Below are positions 1 through 8,186 of a stretch of 64,000 bases of DNA, piece by piece. Source of the stretch: Streptomyces sp. WMMC500. GTDB lineage: Bacteria; Actinomycetota; Actinomycetes; Streptomycetales; Streptomycetaceae. Under the pieces are notes generated by a model. The model saw nothing but the letters and a program-made list of their open reading frames with translations. It did not search any database and was not told where the DNA came from. The position numbers and the translations under genes are program-made. Where the stretch lies: NCBI RefSeq assembly GCF_027497195.1, contig NZ_CP114905.1, positions 1,612,001-1,676,000 of the forward strand. Direction: 5' to 3'. The number at the start of each line of letters is the position of its first letter. The stretch's first letter is position 1.

Positions 1-4
1 GAGA

Positions 5-21
5 CTTCCGAACTACGGAAG
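5..21. promoter_or_regulatory. Inverted-repeat operator before hyi (IclR/AllR-like)
   Basis: CTTCCG-AACTA-CGGAAG is a perfect 6-bp inverted repeat with a 5-base spacer. Its right arm overlaps the Shine-Dalgarno stretch GGAAGGAG (17-24) of hyi. The same pattern recurs before gcl (4816-4832), with 12 of 17 positions identical in the gcl reading direction. IclR-family repressors such as AllR control glyoxylate and allantoin genes in other bacteria and bind repeats of this size; that this one is an AllR-type site is inference. Confidence 0.6.
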
Positions 22-35
22 GAGCGCGGACCCTC

Positions 36-857
36 ATGGGCTTCGGCAACCAGCGCTTCACAGTGAACCTGTCGATCCTGTTCACCGAGCTTCCGCTGCT
101 CGACCGCCCGGCCGCGGCGGCGGCGGCCGGCTTCGACGCCGTCGAGCTGTGGTGGCCCTGGCCCGACGCGCCCGTTCCCGACCCGTCGGAGCTGGACGCG
201 CTGCGTACCGCGCTCGACACGGCCGGCACCCGGCTGACCGGCCTCAACTTCTACGCCGGCCGACTGCCCGGGCCCGACCGCGGCGCGCTCTCCGTGCCCG
301 GTGCGGAGTCCGAGCGGTTCCGCGCCAACCTCGACGTGGCCGCCGACTTCGCCGCCGCCACCGGCTGCACCGCGCTCAACGCCCTCTACGGCAACCGCGC
401 CGAGGGCGTCACCGCCGCCGAGCAGGACCTGCTCGCGCTGGAGAACCTGGTGCTCGCCGCCCGCGCGGCGGACCGGGCCGGCGCCGTCCTGCTGATCGAG
501 GCGCTCAACGGGCCGGAGTCCCCGCACTATCCGCTGCTCGATGCTTCGGAGGCGGTCGCGATGGCCGAGAAGGTCGACGCCGCCTCCGGCCTCGGCAACG
601 CCCGCTTCCTGATGGACCTCTACCACCTGTCGATGAACGGCGCGGACCTGGAGCAGGTCATCGACGCCCACGCCGGGCGCACCGGCCACGTGCAGATCGC
701 CGACAACCCGGGCCGCGGCGCCCCCGGCACCGGCACGCTGCCGCTGGCCGCGCTGCTGGACCGGCTGACCGCGGCCGGGTACGACGGTCACGTGGGCCTG
801 GAGTACAAGCCCGGCGACCGGCCGAGCGCCGAGTCCTTCGACTGGCTCCCCCGCTGA
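36..857 (+). CDS. hyi: Hydroxypyruvate isomerase
   Basis: This 273-residue TIM-barrel protein of the AP-endonuclease 2/xylose-isomerase-like family interconverts hydroxypyruvate and tartronate semialdehyde in glyoxylate assimilation. The N-terminus (VNLSILFTELPLLDRPAAAA) and the stretches GCTALNALYGNR, LLIEALNG, FLMDLYHLSMNG, GHVQIADNPGRGAPGTG and VGLEYKP carry the acidic and His residues expected to bind the divalent metal. The ATG at 36 has GGAAGGAG 11 bases upstream, and the length fits the family (about 260 residues). It is followed after 48 bases by tartronate semialdehyde reductase on the same strand, with gcl nearby on the other strand, so the pathway assignment is well supported by context. 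Confidence 0.9.
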   Translation: MGFGNQRFTVNLSILFTELPLLDRPAAAAAAGFDAVELWWPWPDAPVPDPSELDALRTALDTAGTRLTGLNFYAGRLPGPDRGALSVPGAESERFRANLDVAADFAAATGCTALNALYGNRAEGVTAAEQDLLALENLVLAARAADRAGAVLLIEALNGPESPHYPLLDASEAVAMAEKVDAASGLGNARFLMDLYHLSMNGADLEQVIDAHAGRTGHVQIADNPGRGAPGTGTLPLAALLDRLTAAGYDGHVGLEYKPGDRPSAESFDWLPR

Positions 858-905
858 CCCGCAGCCCCCGCCAGAGCAGCCGCCCGTGAAAGGCAGGACC
901 ACCCC

Positions 906-1829
906 ATGACCACCAACTCCGCAGCCCAGGGCGCCGGTCGCGACGTCCGGCCCTCGATCGCCTGGATCGGCCTCGGCATCATGGGCTCCCCCATGTCCGA
1001 GAACCTGATCGCGGCGGGCTTCCCGGTCACCGGCTACACCCTGGAGCAGGAGAAGCTCGACCGGCTGGCCAAGGCCGGCGGCACGGCCGCCGGTTCGATC
1101 GCCGAGGCCGTTGCGGACGCGGACGTGATCGTCACCATGGTCCCCGCGTCGCCGCAGGTCGAGGCCGTCGCGTACGGGCCGGACGGCATCCTGGCGCACG
1201 CCCGGCGCGGCGCCCTGCTCATCGACATGTCCTCGATCACCCCGCAGACCTCCGTGGACCTGGCGGAGAACGCCGCCGAGCGCGGCATCCGGGTGCTCGA
1301 CGCGCCCGTCTCGGGCGGCGAGGCCGGGGCGGTCGAGGCGGTGCTGTCCATCATGGTCGGCGGCGAGCAGGCCGACTTCGAGCGGGCCCGGCCGGTCTTC
1401 GAGGCGCTGGGCAGGACGATCGTGCACTGCGGCCCGCACGGCGCCGGCCAGACGGTCAAGGCCGCCAACCAGTTGATCGTCGCGGTCAACATCCAGGCGT
1501 GCGCCGAGGCCGTCGTCTTCCTGGAGAAGTCCGGCGTGGACCTGCCGGCGGCGCTCGACGTCCTCGGCGGCGGCCTGGCCGGCTCCACCGTGCTGGCGCG
1601 CAAGAAGGACAACTTCCTCACCCGCGACTTCCGGCCCGGCTTCCGCATCGACCTGCACCACAAGGACATGGGCATCGTCACCGACGCCGCCCGGAACGTC
1701 GGCGCCGCGCTGCCGGTCGGCGCGGTCGTCGCCCAACTCGTCGCCGCCCTGCGCGAGCAGGGCGACGGCGGCCTGGACCACTCCGCGCTGCTGCGCGGCG
1801 TGGAGCGCCTCTCCGGCCACGAGGTCTGA
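906..1829 (+). CDS. glxR: 2-hydroxy-3-oxopropionate (tartronate semialdehyde) reductase
   Basis: This 307-residue beta-hydroxyacid dehydrogenase reduces tartronate semialdehyde to D-glycerate with NAD(P)H, the step after glyoxylate carboligase. Visible features are the N-terminal Rossmann loop WIGLGIMGSPM (residues about 18-28), the substrate-binding motif DAPVSGGEAGA (about 132-142), and the catalytic Lys in GQTVKAANQL (about 182-191). The C-terminal all-helical half ends with LHHKDMGIVTDAARNVGAALPV. The ATG is preceded by AGGCAGGAC. It is probably co-transcribed with hyi. Other members of the family (3-hydroxyisobutyrate dehydrogenase) look similar; the neighbours favour the glyoxylate role. 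Confidence 0.9.
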   Translation: MTTNSAAQGAGRDVRPSIAWIGLGIMGSPMSENLIAAGFPVTGYTLEQEKLDRLAKAGGTAAGSIAEAVADADVIVTMVPASPQVEAVAYGPDGILAHARRGALLIDMSSITPQTSVDLAENAAERGIRVLDAPVSGGEAGAVEAVLSIMVGGEQADFERARPVFEALGRTIVHCGPHGAGQTVKAANQLIVAVNIQACAEAVVFLEKSGVDLPAALDVLGGGLAGSTVLARKKDNFLTRDFRPGFRIDLHHKDMGIVTDAARNVGAALPVGAVVAQLVAALREQGDGGLDHSALLRGVERLSGHEV

Positions 1830-1926
1830 GGCTCGCCGGCTGAGCGGGACCGGCCCCGGGCCGGTGTCGGTACCGTCCACGGGTTGTCTGCGGGGGTGAC
1901 CGGTGCCACGGTGGCGTTGAGGGGCG

Positions 1927-2232
1927 ATGGCCAAGGACGCGGCACGGCTGCGGGAGAAGGCGCTGCGACTCGGGCGCGGTGTGTTCGACAGCCTGGAGGC
2001 CGACCGGCCCACGCAGCTCGCCGCCGCGGCCGAGGCGCACCTGCTGGCCGAGGAGGCGGTCGAGACGTACCGCGCCCTCGCCGGGGAACTGGATTCCCGG
2101 GGCGGAGACGCCCGGTTCGACCAGCGCGTCGTCCGGGCCGAAGAACGGCTGCGGGCGATACGAGAGTCGACCCCTGATCGCCACGCCCTCGGCTCAGCCG
2201 GCCGAGCCGGGTTGCAACTGACGTTGGCGTGA
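1927..2232 (+). CDS. Small helical hypothetical protein
   Basis: A 101-residue protein I do not recognise. It is rich in Ala, Arg and Glu with few breaks, predicting one long helical hairpin (AARLREKALRLGRGVFDSLE, then AAAAEAHLLAEEAVETYRAL, then FDQRVVRAEERLRAIRE). Only the last 20 residues look unstructured. There is no Cys, signal peptide or membrane segment. The ATG follows GAGGGGCG at a good distance. It lies 97 bases after glxR with no evident terminator between them and could be read from the same transcript. Third-position GC bias supports coding. Function unknown. Confidence 0.55.
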   Translation: MAKDAARLREKALRLGRGVFDSLEADRPTQLAAAAEAHLLAEEAVETYRALAGELDSRGGDARFDQRVVRAEERLRAIRESTPDRHALGSAGRAGLQLTLA

Positions 2233-2326
2233 GGTTCTAGCGTGGTGGGCGCCGGCGTTCGCCGGACGTTGATCGGAGCGATCTCACGCACGGCCGGCTC
2301 GGGCCGGAAGGGGAAGGCAGCACGTC

Positions 2327-2934
2327 ATGCGCGCAGTCCGCTATCACCGGTACGGCGGTGTGGAGACCCTGGTGGTCGAAGAGGTGCCGGACCCGCGTCC
2401 CGGGCCCGGCGAGATCCGCGTCCGCGTCGCGGCGGCCGGCGTCAACCCCGTCGACTGGAAGGTGCGGTCCGGCGCGGTGCGGCAGATGCTCCCCGTGGAT
2501 CTGCCGGCGATTCCCGGGCGGGACGCCGCCGGTGTGGTCGACGGGACCGGGGCGGGGGTGCGCGGGGTGCGCGCCGGGGACCGGGTCTTCGGGCTGGGCG
2601 GCGTCACGGGCGCGACGGCGGAGCTGGCCGTGCTGTCGGCCTGGGCCCCCGCGCCCACCGCGTGGAGCGACGAGGGGGCCGCCGGCGCCGGTCTGGTGTC
2701 CGTGACCGCGCTGGGCGGGCTGAGGGCGCTCGGTCCCCTGCGGGGGCGCACCCTTCTCGTCGAGGGCGCCGCCGGAGGTGTGGGCAGTGCCGCGGTCGAG
2801 ATCGCCGTCGCCCGGGGCGCCACCGCCGCTACACGCCGCGTGTCGAGCGGACCTACCCGCTCGACCGGATCGCGGAGGCGCACGCACACGCCGAGCGCGG
2901 CCACACGCGGGGCAAGATCGTGATCCGCGTCTGA
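2327..2934 (+). pseudogene. Quinone oxidoreductase-like (zinc-less MDR) gene, internally deleted and frameshifted
   Basis: The N-terminal part from ATG 2327 is a normal medium-chain dehydrogenase/reductase start: MRAVRYHRYGGVETLVVEEV, then VRVAAAGVNPVDWKVRSG, IPGRDAAGVV and the nucleotide-binding loop EGAAGGVGSAAVEIAVARGA. It stays in this frame to about 2820 and then becomes Arg/Thr/Ser-rich nonsense ending at 2923. The family's C-terminal signature (VERTYPLDRIAEAHAHAERG followed by KIVIRV and stop) is present from about 2827 in a different frame, ending at 2934. Roughly 100 codons of the cofactor and substrate domain are missing between the parts. Normal members have about 305-330 residues, so this looks like a deletion plus frameshift. 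Its original substrate cannot be told. Confidence 0.8.
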
Positions 2935-2953
2935 GCGGGTCCGCCACGGCGAC

Positions 2954-2981
2954 GGTCGCCCCCGCCCGGGCGGCGGCGACC
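2954..2981. terminator. Bidirectional hairpin between the oxidoreductase remnant and gcl
   Basis: A 28-base near-perfect palindrome: outer arms GGTCGCC and GGCGACC, inner CCGCCCGGGCGG, with one C-C mismatch. It sits between two convergent genes (end 2934 on plus, end 3005 on minus), where a shared terminator is expected. No U-tract is seen, as is usual in high-GC actinomycetes. Confidence 0.6.
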
Positions 2982-3004
2982 AGGCACCCCCCCGCGTTCC
3001 GCCG

Positions 3005-4792
3005 TCAGCTCTTCAGCGGCAGGATGGACGTGGGGGCGTGCCACGGCTCGGTGGCCAGGTCCTCCCACTCGCGGATGTCGCTGATGTCCGCCGTGGTGCT
3101 CATGGAGATGTTGGTGATCCGCTCCAGGATCGCCTCCACGACCACCGGCACGCGGTGCTCCGCCGCCAGCTTCTGCGCCTCGGCGAACGCCGCACCCAGC
3201 CCGCCCGGTTCGGTGACCCGGATCGCCTTGCAGCCCAGCCCTTCGGCGACCTTGACGTGGTCGACGCCGTAGCCGCCCAGCTCCGGCGAGTTGACGTTCT
3301 CGAACTCCAGGTTGACCTGGAAGTTCATGTCCAGGCCCAACTGCGCCTGCCGGATGAGGCCGAGGTAGGAGTTGTTGACGAGCACCTGGACGTACGGGAT
3401 GCGGTGCTGCGCGCCGACCGCCAGCTCCTCCACCAGGAACTGGAAGTCGTAGTCCCCGGCGAGCCCGACTACCAGCGCCTCCGGGTCGGCCGTCGCGACG
3501 CCGAGGGCGGCGGGCACGGTCCACCCGAGGGGACCGGCCTGGCCGCAGTTGATCCAGTGCCGCGGCCGGTAGACGTGGAGCATCTGGGCGCCGGCGATCT
3601 GGGAGAGCCCGATGGCCGTGACGTAGCGGGTGTCGGGGCCGAAGGCCTTGTTCATCTCCTCGTAGACCCGCTGCGGCTTCATCGGCACGTCGTCGAAGTG
3701 CGTGCGGCGCTGGAGTCGCGCCCTGCGCTCCTGGGTGGCGGCGGCCCAGGCGGCGCGGTCCGGCAGCCGGCCGGCAGCGCGCAGGTCGCGGGCGACCTCG
3801 GTGAACTGGCGGAGCGCGGCGCCGGCGTCGGAGGCGATGCCGTAGTCGGGGGCGAAGATCCGGCCGATCTGGGTGGGCTCGACGTCGACGTGGACGAAGG
3901 TGCGGCCCTCGGTGTAGACGTCGAGCCGGTAGCCGGTGTGGCGGTTGGCCCAGCGGTTGCCGATGCCGAGGACGAAGTCGGCGGCGAGGAAGTTCTCGTT
4001 GCCGTAGCGGTGGGAGGTCTGCAGCCCGACCATGCCGGCGTTGAGCGGGTGGTCGTCGGGGATGGCGCCCCAGCCCATCAGGGTCGGTACGACGGGCGTG
4101 CCGGTCAGCTCCGCGAACTCCACCAGCGACGCGCAGGCGTCGGCGCCGATGACGCCGCCGCCGGCGACGATCAGCGGGCGCTCTGCGGCGCACAGCATCG
4201 CGACGGCCTTCTCCGCCTGCGCGCGGGTGGCGGCGGGCCGGTGGACGGGCAGCGGCTCGTACGTGTCCGGGTCGAACTCGATCTCGGTGAGCTGGACGTC
4301 GGTGGGCAGGTCGACGAGGACCGGCCCGGGGCGGCCCGAGCGCATCAGGTGGAACGCCTGCTGGAAGACGCCGGGCACCTGGGCGGCCTGCAGCACGGTG
4401 GTGGCCTTCTTGGTCACGGGGGTGGCGATCGCCGCGATGTCGACGGCCTGGAAGTCCTCCTTGTGCAGCACGGGCGTCGGCGCCTGCCCGGTGACGCACA
4501 GGATCGGGACGGAGTCGCCCATCGCCGAGTACAGCCCGGTGATCATGTCGGTGCCCGCGGGGCCCGACGTGCCGATGCACAGGCCGATGTTGCCGGGCCG
4601 GGCACGGGTGTACCCCTCGGCCATGTGCGAGGCGCCTTCGACGTGCCGGGCGAGCACGTGGCCGATGCCGCCGGCCGCCCTGAGGGCCGCGTAGAACGGG
4701 TTGATCGCCGCCCCCGGGACGCCGAACGCGACCCGGACGCCTTCCTTCTTGAGGATCTCCACCGCCGCGCGCGCGGCTGTCATACGGGGCAT
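3005..4792 (-). CDS. gcl: Glyoxylate carboligase (tartronate-semialdehyde synthase)
   Basis: This thiamine-diphosphate enzyme of 595 residues condenses two glyoxylates to tartronate semialdehyde and CO2. The N-terminal domain has [20 protein letters not shown] and the diagnostic [18 protein letters not shown], in which Val51 replaces the Glu that activates the cofactor in most ThDP enzymes. That substitution is characteristic of glyoxylate carboligase. The C-terminal ThDP-binding stretch has the [12 protein letters not shown] and [10 protein letters not shown] motifs. I chose ATG 4792 ([14 protein letters not shown]) because it matches the family length of about 593 and has AGGTG upstream; an in-frame ATG at 4837 would add 15 atypical residues and overlap the operator. 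Product flows to GlxR and Hyi encoded at the window start. Confidence 0.95.
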   Translation of the reverse strand: MPRMTAARAAVEILKKEGVRVAFGVPGAAINPFYAALRAAGGIGHVLARHVEGASHMAEGYTRARPGNIGLCIGTSGPAGTDMITGLYSAMGDSVPILCVTGQAPTPVLHKEDFQAVDIAAIATPVTKKATTVLQAAQVPGVFQQAFHLMRSGRPGPVLVDLPTDVQLTEIEFDPDTYEPLPVHRPAATRAQAEKAVAMLCAAERPLIVAGGGVIGADACASLVEFAELTGTPVVPTLMGWGAIPDDHPLNAGMVGLQTSHRYGNENFLAADFVLGIGNRWANRHTGYRLDVYTEGRTFVHVDVEPTQIGRIFAPDYGIASDAGAALRQFTEVARDLRAAGRLPDRAAWAAATQERRARLQRRTHFDDVPMKPQRVYEEMNKAFGPDTRYVTAIGLSQIAGAQMLHVYRPRHWINCGQAGPLGWTVPAALGVATADPEALVVGLAGDYDFQFLVEELAVGAQHRIPYVQVLVNNSYLGLIRQAQLGLDMNFQVNLEFENVNSPELGGYGVDHVKVAEGLGCKAIRVTEPGGLGAAFAEAQKLAAEHRVPVVVEAILERITNISMSTTADISDIREWEDLATEPWHAPTSILPLKS

Positions 4793-4815
4793 CGCGGGCA
4801 CCTGCTTTTCTCGAT

Positions 4816-4853
4816 TTTCCGTATCCTGGAAGTTCACTTTTGCTATATGGAAG
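4816..4853 (-). promoter_or_regulatory. Tandem IclR/AllR-like operators upstream of gcl
   Basis: In the gcl direction the two sites read CTTCCAGGATACGGAAA (4832 to 4816) and CTTCCATATAGCAAAAG (4853 to 4837). The first shares CTTCC and TACGGAA with the hyi operator at 5-21; the second keeps the CTTCC arm but is degenerate in the other. Their start-to-start distance is 21 bp, two helical turns, so dimers would lie on one face. They lie about 25-60 bases before the gcl start codon, where a repressor would block transcription. The identity of the regulator is inferred. Confidence 0.55.
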
Positions 4854-4951
4854 CAATCTAGAAGCGGGGCAAGTCGGCGTCAAGAGCCTGTTTCGTAAGG
4901 GATCCTGGGGTGCGGAACCCACCACGCGGCCCCGAACCAGGAGCACTTCTC

Positions 4952-5761
4952 ATGCCAGAGAGCGTGCCGGTGCGCTGCCCGGCCTGCCGGCGCGAGCACG
5001 CGTACACCCCGAGCACGTTCCCCTGCGCCTGCGGCGCCCCGCTGACGCTGCCGCTGCTGCGCGGCGGGGTGCCGGTGGAGCTGAAGCACCGCACGTGGCG
5101 GGACTCGTGGGTGACGGTGCGCTGCCCCGTCTGCGACCGGCGCGACGAGTGGCCGCGGCCGGAACTCTCCTGCGCCTGCGGCGCGGTGGTGCGGCTGCCG
5201 GTGGCCGCCGCGCAGTCCCGCCGCCCCCGGCCCGCGCCGCCCGGCCCGCCGGCCCCGCCGGTCCGGCCCGCGCCGCCGGTCCCGCCCCCCGCACCGCCGG
5301 TTCCGCCCGCGGCGGCGTCCGCGCCGCCCGCGCCCGGCGGCGCTCCCCGCCCCGCGGCGGCGCCGCACCGGCCGGCGTTCCGGCCCGTGACGATCCGCAA
5401 CACCGGCGACGCGGTCACCGCCGCCGCGCAGTACCTGCGCTGGCTGGGCTTCACGGACCTGGTGAAGAACGAGGACCGGCCCGCCTCCGGCATCGACGTG
5501 CGCGGCGCCGGGGTGGTCGCCCACGTCGACCCGACGACGACGCCCACGGCGCTGCGGGACGTCGAGTGCGTGTGGCTCAGCGGCCTGAACGCCTCGGCGC
5601 TCGCCGTCTTCTTCTCCCTCGCCGGCTACACCCGCGAGGCCCGCACCCGGGCCGACGAGCTGCGCCTCCCGCTGTACGTGATGGACCTCACGGGCACCCC
5701 GCAGCCGGTCAACGACCCGGGGGACGAGCTGATCCGCACGGGCGCCGCACGGCGCGCCTGA
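4952..5761 (+). CDS. Double zinc-ribbon protein with C-terminal Mrr/restriction-endonuclease-like domain
   Basis: 269 residues. Two Cys4 modules open the protein: CPAC (9-12) with CAC (25-27), and CPVC (58-61) with CAC (74-76). A very Pro-rich linker follows (about 80-140). The C-terminal domain (about 145-269) has the layout of Mrr-type endonuclease folds: AAAQYLRWLGFTDLV, GIDVRGAGVVAHVDP, then LAGYTREARTRADELRLPLYV. In active Mrr enzymes the strand after the conserved Asp carries a QxK or ExK motif; here that place reads AHVDP, so nuclease activity is doubtful. ATG 4952 has AGGAG ten bases upstream; an in-frame upstream GTG/ATG is less likely. It is a lone gene before a two-component pair. 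Fold assignment is by eye. Confidence 0.65.
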   Translation: MPESVPVRCPACRREHAYTPSTFPCACGAPLTLPLLRGGVPVELKHRTWRDSWVTVRCPVCDRRDEWPRPELSCACGAVVRLPVAAAQSRRPRPAPPGPPAPPVRPAPPVPPPAPPVPPAAASAPPAPGGAPRPAAAPHRPAFRPVTIRNTGDAVTAAAQYLRWLGFTDLVKNEDRPASGIDVRGAGVVAHVDPTTTPTALRDVECVWLSGLNASALAVFFSLAGYTREARTRADELRLPLYVMDLTGTPQPVNDPGDELIRTGAARRA

Positions 5762-5922
5762 CGGCGCGGCCGGCGGCGGACGAGGCAGGACGAGGGCGGG
5801 CGAGGGCGGGGCGAAGACGGACGGGTGACCAAAGTATGCGGTCGGGCCGTCACGGTCGTACGAAGGTCTCGCGCCCTGCGCGGGGGGCGCCGCTCCGGGC
5901 GGACGACCGTACATTGGCCGGT

Positions 5923-7428
5923 ATGCCCCGTACCGCCCCCGAGACCCGCGCCGCCGGCACCACCCGGCGCGACCGGCTCGCCGACGTCGGCCTCGTCCTC
6001 TTCGCCGGGGCCTTCTCGTTCCTGTCCGCCGACTCGGTGCTGCCCCCGGACGGCGCCGGCGTCTCGGAGAACGTGCTCTTCGCCGAGGCCGTGGCCGCCG
6101 GCGTGGCCTGCCTGGCGCTGCTGCTGCGCCGCCGCCTGCCCGTGGCCCTCGCGGTGGCGATGCTCGTCGCCGACTCCTTCGGCCACTTCTTCATCGGCCC
6201 GACGCTGGTCGCGCTCTTCACCGTCGCGGCGCACCGCCCGCTGCGTACCACCGGCTGGATCGCGGCCCTCGTCTTCGCCCGGCTCGTCGGGTTCCTCGCC
6301 GGCACCCCGGACCCGGAGGATCCGCGGACCGGCGCGGGCGTCGCGTACTTCTCGCTGGTCGCGGCGGCCATGCTCTGGGGCCTCTACCGGCGCTCGCGCC
6401 GCCAGCTCGTCGCCTCGCTGCGGGCGCGCGCCGAGCAGGCGGAGGCCGACGCGGCGCTGCGCGCGGAGCAGGCGCAGCGCCGGGCGCGGGAGGAGATCGC
6501 GCGGGAGATGCACGACGTGCTGGCGCACCGGCTGTCGCTGCTGAGCGTGCACGCCGGGGCGCTGGAGTTCCATCCGGGCGCCCCGCCGGCGGAGGTCGCC
6601 CGGGCGGCGGGCGTGATCCGGGACAGCGCGCACGAGGCGCTCCAGGACCTGCGGGACGTGATCGGCGTGCTGCGCGCCCCCGCGGGTGCGGACACCGGTG
6701 CGGGGGCGCTCGCCGGGCGCCCGCAGCCGACGCTGCGGGACGTGGCGCGGCTGGTGGCCGAGGCCGGCGAGGCGGGGATGCGGATCGTGTACGAGCCGGA
6801 CGTCGGCGAGCCCGAGGCGGTCCCGCCGGCGACGGGGCGCACCGCGTATCGCATCGTGCAGGAGGGGCTGACGAACGCCCGCAAGCACGCCGCGGGCACG
6901 AAGGTGACGGTGACGCTTGCCGGGAGTCCGCAGGCGGGCCTGACGGTGGCGGTGAGCAACCCGCTGACGACGGTGGGCGGGGAGGCGGACGCCGCACGCA
7001 CCGGCGACCGGCCCGCGCCCGGCCGGGTGCACGGCTCCCCGGGCCCGGGGCCGGGCGCGGGTGCCGCCGCGAGCAACCGGCCTGCGCCGGGTGGGCGGGT
7101 GGCGGTCTTCGGCGGGCACGGCCTGACCGCGGCGGGCGGGAAGCCGGGCCCCGGCCGGGTCGCGGTGTCCGTCCCCGCGGCGGAGCCGCCCGGCCGCGCC
7201 ACGGTCGCCGGTACGACCGCACCGGGACCCGGACCGAGCCGCCCGGTGAACGGCTCCGGGACCCTCGCCGCGGCTGCGGCGGACCCCATCCCCGGCGCCG
7301 GGCAGGGGCTCATCGGGCTCGCCGAGCGCGCCGCGCTGGCCGGCGGCCGGCTGACGCACACCGCGGAAGCGGACGGCTTCCACCTGCGCGCCTGGCTCCC
7401 CTGGGGCCGCCCGTCCCGTACGGAGTGA
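5923..7428 (+). CDS. NarL-type sensor histidine kinase with a long insertion in the ATPase domain
   Basis: 501 residues. The N-terminal third holds about four membrane segments (VGLVLFAGAFSFLS, AEAVAAGVACLALLL, FFIGPTLVALFTVAA, VAYFSLVAAAMLWGLY) with almost no extracellular domain. A short coiled coil leads to the HisKA_3 dimerisation motif REEIAREMHDVLAHRLSLLS with phospho-acceptor His197. The ATPase N-box is EGLTNARKHAAG (Asn318) and the G-box GQGLIGLAERA starts near residue 461. Between them, where the ATP lid lies, are about 108 residues of Gly/Pro/Ala-rich sequence (about 349-456) not found in typical family members (about 390 residues). ATG 5923 is 7 bases after TACATT, so a leaderless mRNA is likely. 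The response regulator follows. Confidence 0.9.
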   Translation: MPRTAPETRAAGTTRRDRLADVGLVLFAGAFSFLSADSVLPPDGAGVSENVLFAEAVAAGVACLALLLRRRLPVALAVAMLVADSFGHFFIGPTLVALFTVAAHRPLRTTGWIAALVFARLVGFLAGTPDPEDPRTGAGVAYFSLVAAAMLWGLYRRSRRQLVASLRARAEQAEADAALRAEQAQRRAREEIAREMHDVLAHRLSLLSVHAGALEFHPGAPPAEVARAAGVIRDSAHEALQDLRDVIGVLRAPAGADTGAGALAGRPQPTLRDVARLVAEAGEAGMRIVYEPDVGEPEAVPPATGRTAYRIVQEGLTNARKHAAGTKVTVTLAGSPQAGLTVAVSNPLTTVGGEADAARTGDRPAPGRVHGSPGPGPGAGAAASNRPAPGGRVAVFGGHGLTAAGGKPGPGRVAVSVPAAEPPGRATVAGTTAPGPGPSRPVNGSGTLAAAAADPIPGAGQGLIGLAERAALAGGRLTHTAEADGFHLRAWLPWGRPSRTE

Positions 7429-7460
7429 GCCTCCGGCCCGCCGCCGCTAGGGTGGGGCGC

Positions 7461-8162
7461 GTGCCCGACCAGACCGCCGACCCCGCCGCCCGGGTCACCG
7501 TGCTCCTCGTCGACGACGATCCTCTCGTACGGGCCGGGCTGCGGCTCATGCTCGGCGGGGCCGGCGACATCGACGTGGTGGGCGAGGCCGCCGACGGCAG
7601 CGAGGTGCAGGCGCTCGTGGCCGCGCACGCCCCCGACGTCGTGCTCATGGACATCCGCATGCCCCGGCTCGACGGCCTCGCCGCCACGGAGGCGCTGCGG
7701 CGGCGCGCCGAACCGCCGGAGGTGCTGGTGCTGACGACGTTCCACACCGACGAGCACGTACTGCGCGCCCTGCGCGCGGGCGCCGCCGGCTTCGTGCTCA
7801 AGGACACCCCGCCCCGGGACATCGTCGAGGCCGTGCGCAAGGTCGCCGCCGGCGAGCCCGCGCTGTCGCCGGCGGTGCTCCAGCAGCTCATCGCCCAGGT
7901 CTCGGCCGCCGGCACCGAGGGGCGCGGGCCGGCCCGCGAGCGCGCCCGCGGCCGGCTCGCCGCGCTCGGCGACCGCGAGCGGGAGGTCGCCGTGGCGGTC
8001 GGCCACGGCCGGTCCAACGCGGAGATCGCCGCCGAGCTGTACATGAGCGTGCCCACCGTGAAGACGCACGTCTCGCGCATCCTCACCAAGCTCGACCTCA
8101 ACAACCGCGTGCAGATCGCCCTTCTCGTCCACGACGCCGGGGAGTCGGCCCGGGAATCCTGA
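7461..8162 (+). CDS. NarL/FixJ-family response regulator
   Basis: 233 residues. The receiver domain has the acidic pocket VTVLLVDDDPLV, phospho-acceptor Asp64 in VVLMDIRMPRLDG, conserved Thr in VLTTFH and Lys in FVLKDTPP. A LuxR-type HTH fills the C-terminus (LGDREREVAVAVGHGRSNAEIAAELYMSVPTVKTHVSRILTKLDL, split here as motif start to end). It pairs with the kinase directly upstream. I chose GTG 7461, which follows TAGGGT (7448-7453) by 7 bases, the usual leaderless arrangement. A GTG at 7425 overlapping the kinase stop is in frame but would add 12 unusual residues. Target genes cannot be read from the sequence. Confidence 0.9.
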   Translation: MPDQTADPAARVTVLLVDDDPLVRAGLRLMLGGAGDIDVVGEAADGSEVQALVAAHAPDVVLMDIRMPRLDGLAATEALRRRAEPPEVLVLTTFHTDEHVLRALRAGAAGFVLKDTPPRDIVEAVRKVAAGEPALSPAVLQQLIAQVSAAGTEGRGPARERARGRLAALGDREREVAVAVGHGRSNAEIAAELYMSVPTVKTHVSRILTKLDLNNRVQIALLVHDAGESARES

Positions 8163-8186
8163 GCCGTGCGCGGTGTTGTTCAGATC

